Made by a program: the position numbers and the translations under genes. Under the pieces are notes generated by a model. It was not told the origin of the DNA, made no database searches, and saw only the letters and a list, made by a program, of their open reading frames with translations. Of a stretch of 64,000 nt of DNA, positions 18,226-26,119 are shown in pieces. Each line of letters begins with the position of its first letter. Positions within the stretch are counted from its first letter, which is position 1. This DNA comes from Sinorhizobium mexicanum (GTDB taxonomy: Bacteria > Pseudomonadota > Alphaproteobacteria > Rhizobiales > Rhizobiaceae): the NCBI RefSeq assembly GCF_013488225.1, contig NZ_CP041238.1, positions 1,141,501 to 1,205,500 on the forward strand, given 5' to 3'.

Positions 18226-18657
18226 TTACTGCGCCACGGCGGCCCTTGGGTCGAGACGCTTTTCCGGGACCGGCGTGCGCTTGAAGGTCTGCGCGTTGTC
18301 ATTCGCTTCGTCATGCGAAGTATCTGTGGGCGTAACCGTGCCGGTCATGATCTTGGCGTCCGGTGCGCCGGCATCGGTTTCGGCGAACTGTGTGTCGAGA
18401 AATTCATAGGCGATGCGCGCACCTTCACGGGCTCGATGGCCAAGCGCAACGAAAGTCTCGGCGCCCTTCTCGCAGACGTCAGGCTTCTGAATGCAGATGG
18501 CGCTTACATATTGGAACGCCTCGCTGGCCGCCGAAAAGGTATCGCCGATCTCCACCTTCGGTCCATGCTGCAGCTTCTCGGTGCTGGAAGGATCCAGGAA
18601 CGGCAGGAGGACCAGAACCAGAGAGAACCAGAATGCTGCCTTGACGAAAAACCACAT
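18226..18657 (-). CDS. DUF5330 domain-containing protein
   Basis: 143 residues with one N-terminal hydrophobic anchor or uncleaved signal (FFVKAAFWFSLVLVLLPF). A conserved region follows: GDTFSAASEAFQYVSAICIQKPDVCEKGAETFVALGHRAREGARIAYEFLD, containing two Cys. The C-terminus is low-complexity and Thr/Pro-rich. It matches a small rhizobial membrane-associated family (DUF5330) of unknown function. I start at the ATG 18655-18657 so the anchor begins at once; an upstream in-frame ATG at 18699 lacks support. Confidence 0.72.
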   Translation of the reverse strand: MWFFVKAAFWFSLVLVLLPFLDPSSTEKLQHGPKVEIGDTFSAASEAFQYVSAICIQKPDVCEKGAETFVALGHRAREGARIAYEFLDTQFAETDAGAPDAKIMTGTVTPTDTSHDEANDNAQTFKRTPVPEKRLDPRAAVAQ

Positions 18658-19276
18658 CTTCTGCCCATCCTTTGTTCGGCTGCCGCAGCTCCCGGTCATT
18701 TAACCGATTTTGCCTTTCTCGACAGTCCCGGACGAGAGGTATCGCCTGATACACGCGCCCGCTTGCATTCGCTCCATGGCCGGGACCGGTCACGCGTCCA
18801 GCCCTCCATGCGTTTAGGCAGACATTAGTGTGGGAATCACAAGGGCGCTTTTCCAAAACCAGTGGAATTTGTCTCTAATTTTAATGAAATGCGCGATTTC
18901 GGTATCCGAAATGGCATTTATCTCAAATTTTAGCGATTGCCGTTAAGGTTCGTGGCAAGGCTCGGGCCAGCGACAGCTTGTGGCACGGGCAATCGCCCTG
19001 ACGACGTTGCCCAAATTCTTAACAAGAACCGAAAAATCTACGAAAATCCGACGCTTACGCCCCGTTAACCACAAGGAACGAAGCTCGCCGGAATTGCACC
19101 AAAACAGGATTTTTCGTCCGTTTTGCGCCCGCTCCGAGGTGGCCCGTTTATTCTTTCATTAAGTCGGCGGTGCGAGATTCGGACCATCACGAGGCAGCCC
19201 GGCCAAACCCCCTTCGAAAGCGAAACAGGCGTTCCGGATCGGCTCGAAAGAAACAACAAAGGTGGCAGGGCAAAGC
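18658..19276. other. Long intergenic region before the histidine kinase gene
   Basis: About 620 bases between divergent genes. The part from 18840 to 19160 is AT-rich and holds a 17-base palindrome at 18896-18912. No ribosome site with a plausible frame was seen, so it is treated as regulatory. Confidence 0.5.
18896..18912. promoter_or_regulatory. Palindrome ATTTCGG-tat-CCGAAAT
   Basis: A perfect 7-bp inverted repeat with a 3-base centre in the AT-rich part of a divergent intergenic region. It has the size and symmetry of a dimeric repressor site. The binding protein is unknown. Confidence 0.4.
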
Positions 19277-20830
19277 GTGAATGTATTGCGTGACATGGCT
19301 GGCAGATGGGCATCCCGCCTGGATGAAGCTGCCGCCGCGTGGCTGCCGCATCGTGACTTCAAGCGTCTGCGTGCTGTCGCAGCCGTGTCTCTGACGGCTC
19401 TACCGGTTGTGCCGCTGGCGCTTACGGCCGTGTTGCCGGTTTCCGTTGCCCTGCCGGTAGGGACGGCGCTGTGGGCCGCGGCATCGCTGTTGGCCTCGGC
19501 TGCCGCCATTGGTCAGGACCAGCGTCAGGCACGTGATGTTCGCGAGCCTGCGACTGCGATGCCCGATCTTTCAGCGGCTTATGATCTTTTCGCCGGTCTC
19601 GTCACGGTGCATGACCTGCGCGGCAATGTCCTTTCCGTGCATGGTCGCGATGCTGCCGAACATCTCACTCTGATGCGCGACCCTTGCGGCCGCGGGTTCA
19701 TCGAGCAGATCCACGTCTCCGATCGGATCACATTCATGCGGGCCATCGATGCGCTGCGCCAGAATGGCGAGAGATCGGCGGTCGACATCCGCCTCGAGCG
19801 GCTGTCAGTACCGGCCGAAGGGGCGCAGTTCGTACACATGCGCTGCGAGATGACACCGGTCCGGGACGCCGAGGATCGGCTGACTGCCATCGTCGTACAA
19901 TCCCGCGATGTCTCCGAGGAAGCTCGGCTGCGCGCGGAAGCAACCGCCAAGGCAGCCCATGCCGAATCGGCGAACGATGCGAAGACGCGTTTTCTCGCGG
20001 CTGTCAGTCATGAACTGCGTACTCCGCTGAACGCCATCCTCGGCTTTTCGGACGTGCTGGCCGGCGAATATTTCGGCAAGCTGGAGAACGATAGACAGCG
20101 TGAATATGTCTCGCTGATCCACAAATCCGGAGCCCACCTCCTGTCCGTCGTCAACACGATGCTTGACATGAGCAAGATCGAGGCCGGCCGCTACGAGCTT
20201 GTTCCGGAGCCCTTCCGCGTGGCCGATGCCGTTGCCGCTTGCGAGGCCATGCTTTCCCATCAGGCACGCGAGAAGGGCGTAAGGCTGATAAGCCGCGTGA
20301 CGCGCGCAGTTGGTGAAGTCAATGCCGATCAGCGCGCGTTTCAGCAAGTATTGATCAACCTTGTCGGCAACGCGATCAAATTTACCAATCAGGGCGGACT
20401 GGTCACCATCGATGCCGAAACCGACGGCGCAGTGCTGAAGCTCACCGTGAGCGACACGGGGATCGGCATCGCCGAAGACAAGCTGCAGATGCTCGGCCAA
20501 CCTTTTGTCCAGATTCAGAATGACTATACGCGCCGCTATGAAGGGACCGGGCTCGGTTTATCGCTGGTGAAAGGGTTGGTCACGCTGCACGGGGGCAATA
20601 TTTCGATCCGTAGTTGCGAAGGCGAGGGGACGGTCATCGCCGTTTCGATCCCACGCGACGGATCCGGCATTGCGAACGACGAACAAACGAGCATTCCCGT
20701 TACAGTGGAGTTCCCACCGCGGCTCAAGGAGCGCGGCGAGGGAGCGACGTGTATCCGGGAGGTTGGCTTCCAAGACGAGGGAATGAACGAGGACCGGGGA
20801 CATGGCTCCGCGCAAGCGCAAACAGCCTGA
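19277..20830 (+). CDS. PAS-containing sensor histidine kinase, PleC/DivJ-type
   Basis: About 517 residues. Two hydrophobic segments lie near residues 35-80, then a PAS-like domain (TVHDLRGNVLSVHG to VVQSRDVSEEARLR), then HisKA with His245 in AVSHELRTPLNAILGFSDVL and the long DMSKIEAGRYEL helix, then HATPase_c (LVGNAIKFTN, DTGIGI, GTGLGLSLVKGLV). The dimerisation helix resembles kinases that act on DivK. No receiver domain is present, so it is an orphan kinase. The GTG at 19277 follows AGGG; a GTG at 19262 and an ATG at 19295 are alternatives. Its last 29 bases overlap the next gene. Confidence 0.85.
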   Translation: MNVLRDMAGRWASRLDEAAAAWLPHRDFKRLRAVAAVSLTALPVVPLALTAVLPVSVALPVGTALWAAASLLASAAAIGQDQRQARDVREPATAMPDLSAAYDLFAGLVTVHDLRGNVLSVHGRDAAEHLTLMRDPCGRGFIEQIHVSDRITFMRAIDALRQNGERSAVDIRLERLSVPAEGAQFVHMRCEMTPVRDAEDRLTAIVVQSRDVSEEARLRAEATAKAAHAESANDAKTRFLAAVSHELRTPLNAILGFSDVLAGEYFGKLENDRQREYVSLIHKSGAHLLSVVNTMLDMSKIEAGRYELVPEPFRVADAVAACEAMLSHQAREKGVRLISRVTRAVGEVNADQRAFQQVLINLVGNAIKFTNQGGLVTIDAETDGAVLKLTVSDTGIGIAEDKLQMLGQPFVQIQNDYTRRYEGTGLGLSLVKGLVTLHGGNISIRSCEGEGTVIAVSIPRDGSGIANDEQTSIPVTVEFPPRLKERGEGATCIREVGFQDEGMNEDRGHGSAQAQTA

Positions 20831-21710
20831 GCGGAAGAGAGCGGCAAAAACTCGACCTGGCCTTGCATTGCGCGGCCTGGCTGCGGCCGCTCGCGCTCTT
20901 GCATTTGCCGGCAGGGTGATGGCTCGCCACCCGGTCGGTGCTGGCGGATCAGCCGCCTTCGTCGTCGTCTTCAGTTTCGTTGCGGCCAATGCCATGTGGT
21001 ATCAGCACGGCACCCACCCCTCGCCACTTCTGCGCACCCGCGTTCCGCTGGTCGGACGCGAAGTTGCCCAGCGCCTGGCGGCTGCCAATGGTGAGCCGGT
21101 TGAGCGCCGCAATGTAACGACCTTCGTCATCGAACGGGAAGGCGCCGAAAGGCCCGCGAACGTCGACGACGCGGCTGCCTCCGCACCGGCCACTTCGACG
21201 CTCGCCGCGGAAATACAGAGAGAGTTGGTGCGGCTGGGTCTCTACGCCGGAGCGCCGGATGGGCGTACCGGCCCGAAAACCTCGGCAGCGATCCTGCGTT
21301 TCGAAAAGCAGACCGGGCGCATGCAAAGCGGCGAAGCGAGCGACGACTTGTTGCGGGCGTTGCGTGCGACGCACGATACTGACCTCGCCGTCGTCACCCC
21401 TGGCGACCGTCCCTATTCGGACCCCAAGCCCGGGCCAACAGAGGTCGATCCGATTGCTGCGGCGATCCGCACTGCCGAAGAGGACAAGACGTTGCTTCCT
21501 CGGGCCGACATTCCTGTCTCGAGCGAATTGGTGGTGAGCATCCAGAAAGGGCTCAGCAATCTTGCCTATGCCGACATCGTGGTCGATGGCGTCGCCGGCG
21601 ATCAGACGCGCGCCGCTATCCGGCATTTCGAAAAGCACTACCGCCTGCCGCAGACCGGTGAGCCGAATGCGAAGGTTCTCAAGAAGCTGAAGGAAATCGG
21701 CGCGCTTTGA
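20802..21710 (+). CDS. Membrane-anchored protein with two peptidoglycan-binding domains
   Basis: 302 residues. A basic N-terminus (MAPRKRKQPERKRAAK) is followed by one membrane helix near residues 45-65 (GSAAFVVVFSFVAANAMWY). The periplasmic part has two PG_binding_1 repeats: STLAAEIQRELVRLGLYAGAPDGRTGPKTSAAILRFEK and VSIQKGLSNLAYADIVVDGVAGDQTRAAIRHFEK, each in two pieces here. It should link the inner membrane to the cell wall. Its start overlaps the end of the kinase gene, so the two are co-translated; this suggests that the kinase and the wall-binding protein share a role, which is inference. GAGGACCGGGGAC precedes the ATG. Confidence 0.85.
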   Translation: MAPRKRKQPERKRAAKTRPGLALRGLAAAARALAFAGRVMARHPVGAGGSAAFVVVFSFVAANAMWYQHGTHPSPLLRTRVPLVGREVAQRLAAANGEPVERRNVTTFVIEREGAERPANVDDAAASAPATSTLAAEIQRELVRLGLYAGAPDGRTGPKTSAAILRFEKQTGRMQSGEASDDLLRALRATHDTDLAVVTPGDRPYSDPKPGPTEVDPIAAAIRTAEEDKTLLPRADIPVSSELVVSIQKGLSNLAYADIVVDGVAGDQTRAAIRHFEKHYRLPQTGEPNAKVLKKLKEIGAL

Positions 21711-21799
21711 GCCGCGCCGCCAATCTCAGTTCGTGACCACAGCGGCCGCCGGCTTCCCCAACAATTGCATGCCGGTGGACTCACGTGTATCAGCCTCGC

Positions 21800-22159
21800 A
21801 TGCGCCTCAAATCCGATATCTTCGTGTCCTCCCTGCTACGCCGCGTCTTTGCCCTCGGCGGCTATGCCGCGGTGCTGCGCAAGGGTGCCCAAGAAGCCGG
21901 CGCAATCTTCATTCGCCAGCGCTCGCGGTTCGGGGTCGAGACTCTCTATGCGCCCGCGCCGCAGAACTTCTTCGAAGATGAAGCCGATACGGGTCGCAAG
22001 TTCGAGATACGAATGCAGAATACGGATGCGGACCACATCGACAGCGCGCTTTCCTCCGAGATCCGTTTCGATCCTGATTGCTGGATTGTCGAAATCGAAC
22101 TGGACGCTTGCGACGGTCTCTTCGAGGTCGTGGCTGCCGATGTCGGTCCCCGGCGATAG
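21800..22159 (+). CDS. DUF1491 family protein
   Basis: 119 residues. The start MRLKSDIFVSSLLRRVFA and the GAIFIRQRSRFGVETLYAPAPQ segment are the DUF1491 pattern; WIVEIE and a final acidic stretch close the fold. Function unknown; the family is confined to alphaproteobacteria. I use the ATG at 21800 because the family begins there, although the GTG at 21785 has a slightly better ribosome site. It follows the peptidoglycan-binding gene by about 90 bases and may belong to the same transcript. Confidence 0.82.
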   Translation: MRLKSDIFVSSLLRRVFALGGYAAVLRKGAQEAGAIFIRQRSRFGVETLYAPAPQNFFEDEADTGRKFEIRMQNTDADHIDSALSSEIRFDPDCWIVEIELDACDGLFEVVAADVGPRR

Positions 22160-22195
22160 GCGCGACGGCTCGTTAACAGAAGGCGCCAAGCGCGG

Positions 22196-22243
22196 TTACA
22201 GCGTCCTTGGTGCGTCCTTCAGGACGCACCAAGGACGCTGTAA
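22196..22243 (+). terminator. 48-base near-perfect palindrome (RIME-type hairpin)
   Basis: TTACAGCGTCCTTGGTGCGTCC and its exact complement are joined by TTCA. It sits 36 bases after the DUF1491 stop codon. The arms share the CTACAGCG/CGCTGTAG ends of the RIME-like repeats. It would fold very strongly in RNA and could stop transcription or protect the 3' end. Confidence 0.6.
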
Positions 22244-22303
22244 GTCTCTGAATCCACGCATCGTGCTTTCCGAGAATCGATTCCGATTTTCGGGCCGATG
22301 CGC

Positions 22304-23256
22304 TAGAGCGGTTCCGGCTTTGACTGAATCGGAGGGGATTCCGTTTTAGTCAATTTTGTGATTCAAGATGTTGGCTGGAGCGGAGGCCAGCATCTGATGA
22401 CGCGACCTCTTTCGAACGATCTTCGTGAACGTGTTGTTGGCGCGGTTGAGGCCGGCGAAAGCTGCCGATCGGTGGCGGCTCGTTTCGGCATTGCCGTATC
22501 GTCGGCGGTGAAGTGGTCTCAGCGCTATCGATCGAGCGGGTCTGTGGCGCCCGGCAAGATGGGCGGCCACCGCAGGCATGTGCTGGAGCCGCACCGTGCG
22601 TTCATCGCGGAGCGGATCAACCAGACGCCGCATTTGTCGCTGCATAGGCTGAAGGAAGAGCTGGCGGCGCGTGGGGTGAAGGTCTCGCACGATACGGTGT
22701 GGCGGTTCCTGCGCCGCGAGGGGCTGCGGTTCAAAAAAAACACTGATCGCCCTTGAGCAGGCCCGTGCCGATATTGCCCGCCGGCGGCAACGCTGGCGCG
22801 CCTGGCAGTCCGGTCTCGATCCGAGGCGGCTGGTGTTCATTGACGAAACCTGGATCAAGACCAACATGGCGCCGCTCTATGGCTGGGCCCCGCGAGGCAA
22901 GCGCCTGCGCGGCTTTGCCCCGCACGGCCTATGTTGCGCAACAGCTCGTGCCCGTGCTCGAACCCGGCGACATCGTCATCATGGACAATCTCGGCTCCCA
23001 TAAGTCGACCGCCGTCCGGCAGATGATCCGAGCCGCCGGCGCAAGGCTCTGGTATCTACCGCCATACTCGCCCGATCTAAACCCGATCGAGCAAGCCTTC
23101 GCCAAAATCAAACACTGGATGCGGGCGGCGCAGAAGCGAACCGTCGAGGAGACATGGCAACACCTCGGCAGCCTCGTCTCCTCAGTTCAACCCGACGAAT
23201 GCAGCAACTACTTCGCCAACGCCGGATATGCTTCCGTCAAAACCTGAAACGCTCTA
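22304..23256 (+). mobile_element. IS630-family insertion sequence, internally deleted
   Basis: About 950 bp bounded by imperfect terminal inverted repeats: TAGAGCGGTTCCGGCTTTGAC on the left and, read inward, TAGAGCGTTTCAGGTTTTGAC on the right. IS630/Tc1 elements insert at TA and duplicate it; a TA is at each edge (22304-22305 and 23255-23256). The single transposase gene is broken. The right TA is part of the stop codon of the neighbouring DUF2336 gene. Confidence 0.88.
22397..23247 (+). pseudogene. IS630-family transposase, frameshifted and deleted
   Basis: The N-terminal part (22397-22756) has the helix-turn-helix LSNDLRERVVGAVEAGESCRSVA and the winged segment HLSLHRLKEELAARGVKVSHDTVWRFLRRE. 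At a run of eight A (22733-22740) the frame must shift for translation to continue into FIDETWIKTNMAPLYGWAP, which holds the first DDE Asp. Around 22926 about 30 residues normally found between APHG and AYV are missing and the frame changes again. The remainder holds VIMDNLGSHKS (second Asp) and YSPDLNPIEQAF (Glu). The A-run shift may be natural slippage in this family; the deletion is what makes it a pseudogene. The missing length is judged from memory of the family. Confidence 0.85.
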
Positions 23257-24297
23257 GCGTCTGCCCAATCCTCGTATGGGCTGGGGGGTGCTGCGATGGG
23301 CGACGGCCGGACGAGCCTCTTGCTGGCGGGGGTCGGCGCCGCGATTGTCGCCGAGATAGGCCTCGTGGCGGGCCGGCTCTGTGGCTCCATGCTCATCCGC
23401 ACGCAGCCAAGCCTCGACCCGCTCGACACTGGCTTTCCTCGCAACCGTCTCGATCATCGCTGTGGCGCGCGTGCCGCCGCCGAGCCTTTCGGAAAGATGC
23501 GGATAGAGCGCCTCGAGCAGCGAATTCATCTCGCCGGCGGGGAGCTCAAGTGCAGAAAGGGTCACGGCGAGTTGCTGGCCTGAGATGTCGAGAAGGATCC
23601 GCTCTGCGAGCGCTCGGCTCGATCGCAATGCGTCGGCGAGAGCCGAAGCGAAGAGAACCGCTTCGCCACTGCGGGCAAACCGCATGAGCAACGCCTGGTG
23701 GAACTCGTCGATTGGCCGGACGCGGGACGTGCCTGCTCGCGGCTCGGCCCGCACCAATGCCTTGATTTCCTCGCGTAGCTTGTCTTCGCGAGCGATGCGA
23801 TCGGAAGAAGTGCTGTCTCCGGTCGGCGGCGGGCCTACGGCGTCGGTCCTCGGCTGATTCGCACCCAGCTGCCCGTTCGGATATACGGTCTGGTGGTGCT
23901 CGACCAGCGCATCGACGACCGACGGTGAAAGATTTTCGCGGTGCGCGATTGCGCTGGCATGGGCCGCTCCCTGCCGGCGGATGATGGAAATCAGCACCCG
24001 ATCGGAAATTGCTTTCGATCGGGTCAGAAAGGTAGCGGCAATGGCAATCGGCATGCTGCCGATCAGCAGGGCGACCGGCTCGGGCACGTGCGCACATTGC
24101 GAAAGGGCGGCGGTCACCTGACGACGGGCCTCGTCGCTCGATCCGAGGAAAAGCGGTTCGAACAACTCGGCAAACTGCTTCATGTCCGACTTGCGCGGGA
24201 TGCGAAGGCTCTCGAAGCCGGTGACGGTCGCCATCAGCACGACGTCCTTCAGTCGGCCCGTTTGCCGCCTCTCCAACTCACGAAACCGGTTCGTCAC
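23254..24297 (-). CDS. DUF2336 domain-containing protein
   Basis: 347 residues, mostly helical, with the DUF2336 pattern of HEAT-like repeats: FAELFEPLFLGSSDEARRQVTAALSQCAHVPEPVALLIGSMPIAIAATFLTRSKAISDRVLI, in pieces, followed by SPSVVDALVEHH. Function is unestablished. A GTG at 24295-24297 with AAGGAC upstream is the best start; a longer frame to 24354 has none. The stop codon TAG at 23254-23256 contains the TA at which the adjacent insertion sequence sits, and the sequence on the other side of the element would have supplied the same TAG, so the insertion did not change the protein. Confidence 0.8.
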   Translation of the reverse strand: MTNRFRELERRQTGRLKDVVLMATVTGFESLRIPRKSDMKQFAELFEPLFLGSSDEARRQVTAALSQCAHVPEPVALLIGSMPIAIAATFLTRSKAISDRVLISIIRRQGAAHASAIAHRENLSPSVVDALVEHHQTVYPNGQLGANQPRTDAVGPPPTGDSTSSDRIAREDKLREEIKALVRAEPRAGTSRVRPIDEFHQALLMRFARSGEAVLFASALADALRSSRALAERILLDISGQQLAVTLSALELPAGEMNSLLEALYPHLSERLGGGTRATAMIETVARKASVERVEAWLRADEHGATEPARHEAYLGDNRGADPRQQEARPAVAHRSTPQPIRGLGRR

Positions 24298-24588
24298 AAT
24301 TTGTCCTTGCACGCAAAACACGATCGCCATCGCCGATGGCCCGGAACGGCACACGTCATCAAAAATAGATCTAAAACGTTAGCGTAGCATTAACTATGGA
24401 CGTTGGGGCTTTATTCAGGCTTGCGGCACTGTCGTGGCGACGCGGAATTTTCCTTGATCCACAGAGGTCGGACCTCCGGGCTGCTTTCAGCCTTAAAAAC
24501 TCCACATGCACTTCTATTTGATCCGCAAATCGGTGAAGCGCTGGTGCCAGCCGAAGGGCCCAAGGTGGCCCTCTATGGAGATAGATCT

Positions 24589-25194
24589 GTGAAAGATGCG
24601 TTTTTTCGGGCGGCCGCTGTTTGTGCGCTCTTGCTCGTCCCGGCGGTAGCCAAGGCTGCGCAAGGTTTTGCAACGGCCAATGTCAACATGCGGTCGGGGC
24701 CAAGCACACGCTATCCGGCCGTGACCGTCATCCCCGCCGGCGAGTCGGTGGAGATTCACGGCTGCCTGGCGGACCTGCCGTGGTGCGATGTTTCGTTCTA
24801 CAGCGGGCGCGGTTGGGTTGCCGGCCGATATGTGCAGGCCATCTACCGTAGCAACAGGGTTTATCTGGAGCCGGAGTATTATCGCCCGCTCGGCATTCCC
24901 ACGGTCGTCTTCCAGTTCGATGGCTATTGGGACCGCAACTACAGGGGCCGCGACTTCTATCGTGACCGTGACCGCTGGCGCCGTGGTCCCGACTGGGCCG
25001 GAGAACGGGACCGGCGTGACTGGGAGCGACAGCGTGCGTGGGATCGTCGCGAATGGGAACGCAGGCAAGTGAGCGAGGATCGCCGGGAATGGGAGCGTGA
25101 CCGCGACGACGAGCGTCGTGAACGGCGCCGTGACAACGAAATGCGCGTGGTTCCGGAGTGTGGTTTTGACGATCGTCTGTGCGAGAACGACTGA
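24589..25194 (+). CDS. Secreted SH3-domain protein with Arg/Asp-rich tail
   Basis: 201 residues. A signal peptide (DAFFRAAAVCALLLVPAVAKA) leads into a bacterial SH3 domain of about 60 residues: ATANVNMRSGPSTRYPAVTVIPAGESVEI, in pieces, ending WCDVSFYSGRGWVAGRYVQ. After a short linker (YYRPLGIPTVVFQFDGYWDRNY) comes a tail of about 70 residues dominated by Arg, Asp, Glu and Trp with repeated WDRREWER-like units. The two Cys in the SH3 part (GCL, WCD) may pair. The GTG start at 24589 has GGAG 8 bases upstream; earlier in-frame codons give no signal peptide. SH3 domains of this class bind cell-wall peptides; the tail has no known role. Confidence 0.78.
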   Translation: MKDAFFRAAAVCALLLVPAVAKAAQGFATANVNMRSGPSTRYPAVTVIPAGESVEIHGCLADLPWCDVSFYSGRGWVAGRYVQAIYRSNRVYLEPEYYRPLGIPTVVFQFDGYWDRNYRGRDFYRDRDRWRRGPDWAGERDRRDWERQRAWDRREWERRQVSEDRREWERDRDDERRERRRDNEMRVVPECGFDDRLCEND

Positions 25195-25329
25195 AGCGCC
25201 ATGCCGTCTGTCGGCGGCGAAGATCGGGGTACGACACGCAGGTTGTGAGAACGGCTAGAGACGTTTCGAGACGGCGGGCGGCAATGGCCGTCCGCTCGTT
25301 TTGGTTCGGCCCATTTGCGTCGCATCGCG

Positions 25330-25354
25330 GGAACCAATCCCGCTTCGACGCGTT
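25330..25354 (+). promoter_or_regulatory. EcfG/RpoE2 general-stress promoter
   Basis: GGAAC (25330-25334), 16 bases, CGTT (25351-25354): an exact match to the alphaproteobacterial general-stress sigma factor consensus. It ends 30 bases before the DUF883 start codon, with GAGGAG between, so the geometry is right for that gene. Confidence 0.75.
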
Positions 25355-25383
25355 GACATCGCGCGAAGAAGAGGAGTGACGAA

Positions 25384-25668
25384 ATGGCGGAGAAGAAGCT
25401 GGCAGCCGTTGGGGCGGAAATCGATGCTGAAGCACGCAGTGCGAGCGCGCAGGCGGAACTGGAAGCACAGATTGCAGACCTGAGAACGGAGATTACTCGG
25501 CTCACCGAGACGGTTTCGGCCATTAGCACTGGCGCAAAGGCGGTTGTGCAGGGCGAAGCGGAGTTGATGACGGAGCGCGTCCGTGAACGCGTCCGTGAGG
25601 AGCCGATATCGAGCCTGCTGACGATCGCGGGTGTTGCATTCCTGTTTGGGCTGCTTGCGAGACGCTGA
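25384..25668 (+). CDS. DUF883-type (YqjD/ElaB-like) membrane-anchored protein
   Basis: 94 residues. A long charged helix with coiled-coil character (EAQIADLRTEITRLTETVSAI) is followed by RVREEPISSLLTIAGVAFLFGLLARR, one C-terminal membrane helix with the glycine-rich pattern of the DUF883/YqjD family. Such proteins sit on the inner membrane and in E. coli bind ribosomes in stationary phase. GAGGAG precedes the ATG. It lies directly behind a textbook EcfG promoter, so general-stress control is likely. Confidence 0.82.
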   Translation: MAEKKLAAVGAEIDAEARSASAQAELEAQIADLRTEITRLTETVSAISTGAKAVVQGEAELMTERVRERVREEPISSLLTIAGVAFLFGLLARR

Positions 25669-25757
25669 TCGCTCTCAAACACTGGAATAGAGGACCAAAA
25701 GAGGGGGAAGCACGATGAGCTTAAGATAGTGTTAACTTGGCTATGGCTCAATCAGGA

Positions 25758-25779
25758 CGGACCGGCTATCATCGGTCCG
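25758..25779 (+). terminator. Hairpin downstream of the DUF883 gene
   Basis: CGGACCG and CGGTCCG form a perfect 7-bp stem with an 8-base loop, about 90 bases past the DUF883 stop. No T-run follows, so its role as a terminator is tentative. Confidence 0.35.
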
Positions 25780-25948
25780 CATCTGATGTGAACCCCCAAA
25801 CAACGTCCGGGCCACCGGAAGAAGGAGCAGATGAGAACGGCGCGTCTGTCCAAAGAATGTAACCTTTGGAATATGCGTCAGCCCGATTTGCGGGCAGGGT
25901 GAAATCGGTACGGTAGTTCATCCGTCTCATGGAAATATGGAGACGAGC

Positions 25949-26119
25949 ATGGCAGACGTAATCAGAATGCAGGACCGCAGGGTCCAAAAGCCGCGAAGGC
26001 GGCCCGTGAAATCAGGCAGCGCCACTGTGTTGTTGTTTACAGGTATCCGTTACGAGCGTCTCGACGGTCGTGGACCACAGCCCACGGCGCCGGCTGGACC
26101 GCGGGTGAAGAAGCAGTAG
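25949..26119 (+). CDS. Small basic hypothetical protein
   Basis: 56 residues: MADVIRMQDRRVQKPRRRPV, then a short hydrophobic strand (ATVLLFTGIRYERLD) and a Pro-rich end finishing KKQ. The composition is strongly basic. GGAG lies 6 bases upstream of the ATG at 25949, and codon use is in line with neighbouring genes. An ATG four codons earlier is in frame but too close to GGAA for translation. I do not recognise a named family; the pattern looks like a conserved short rhizobial protein. Function unknown. Confidence 0.6.
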   Translation: MADVIRMQDRRVQKPRRRPVKSGSATVLLFTGIRYERLDGRGPQPTAPAGPRVKKQ

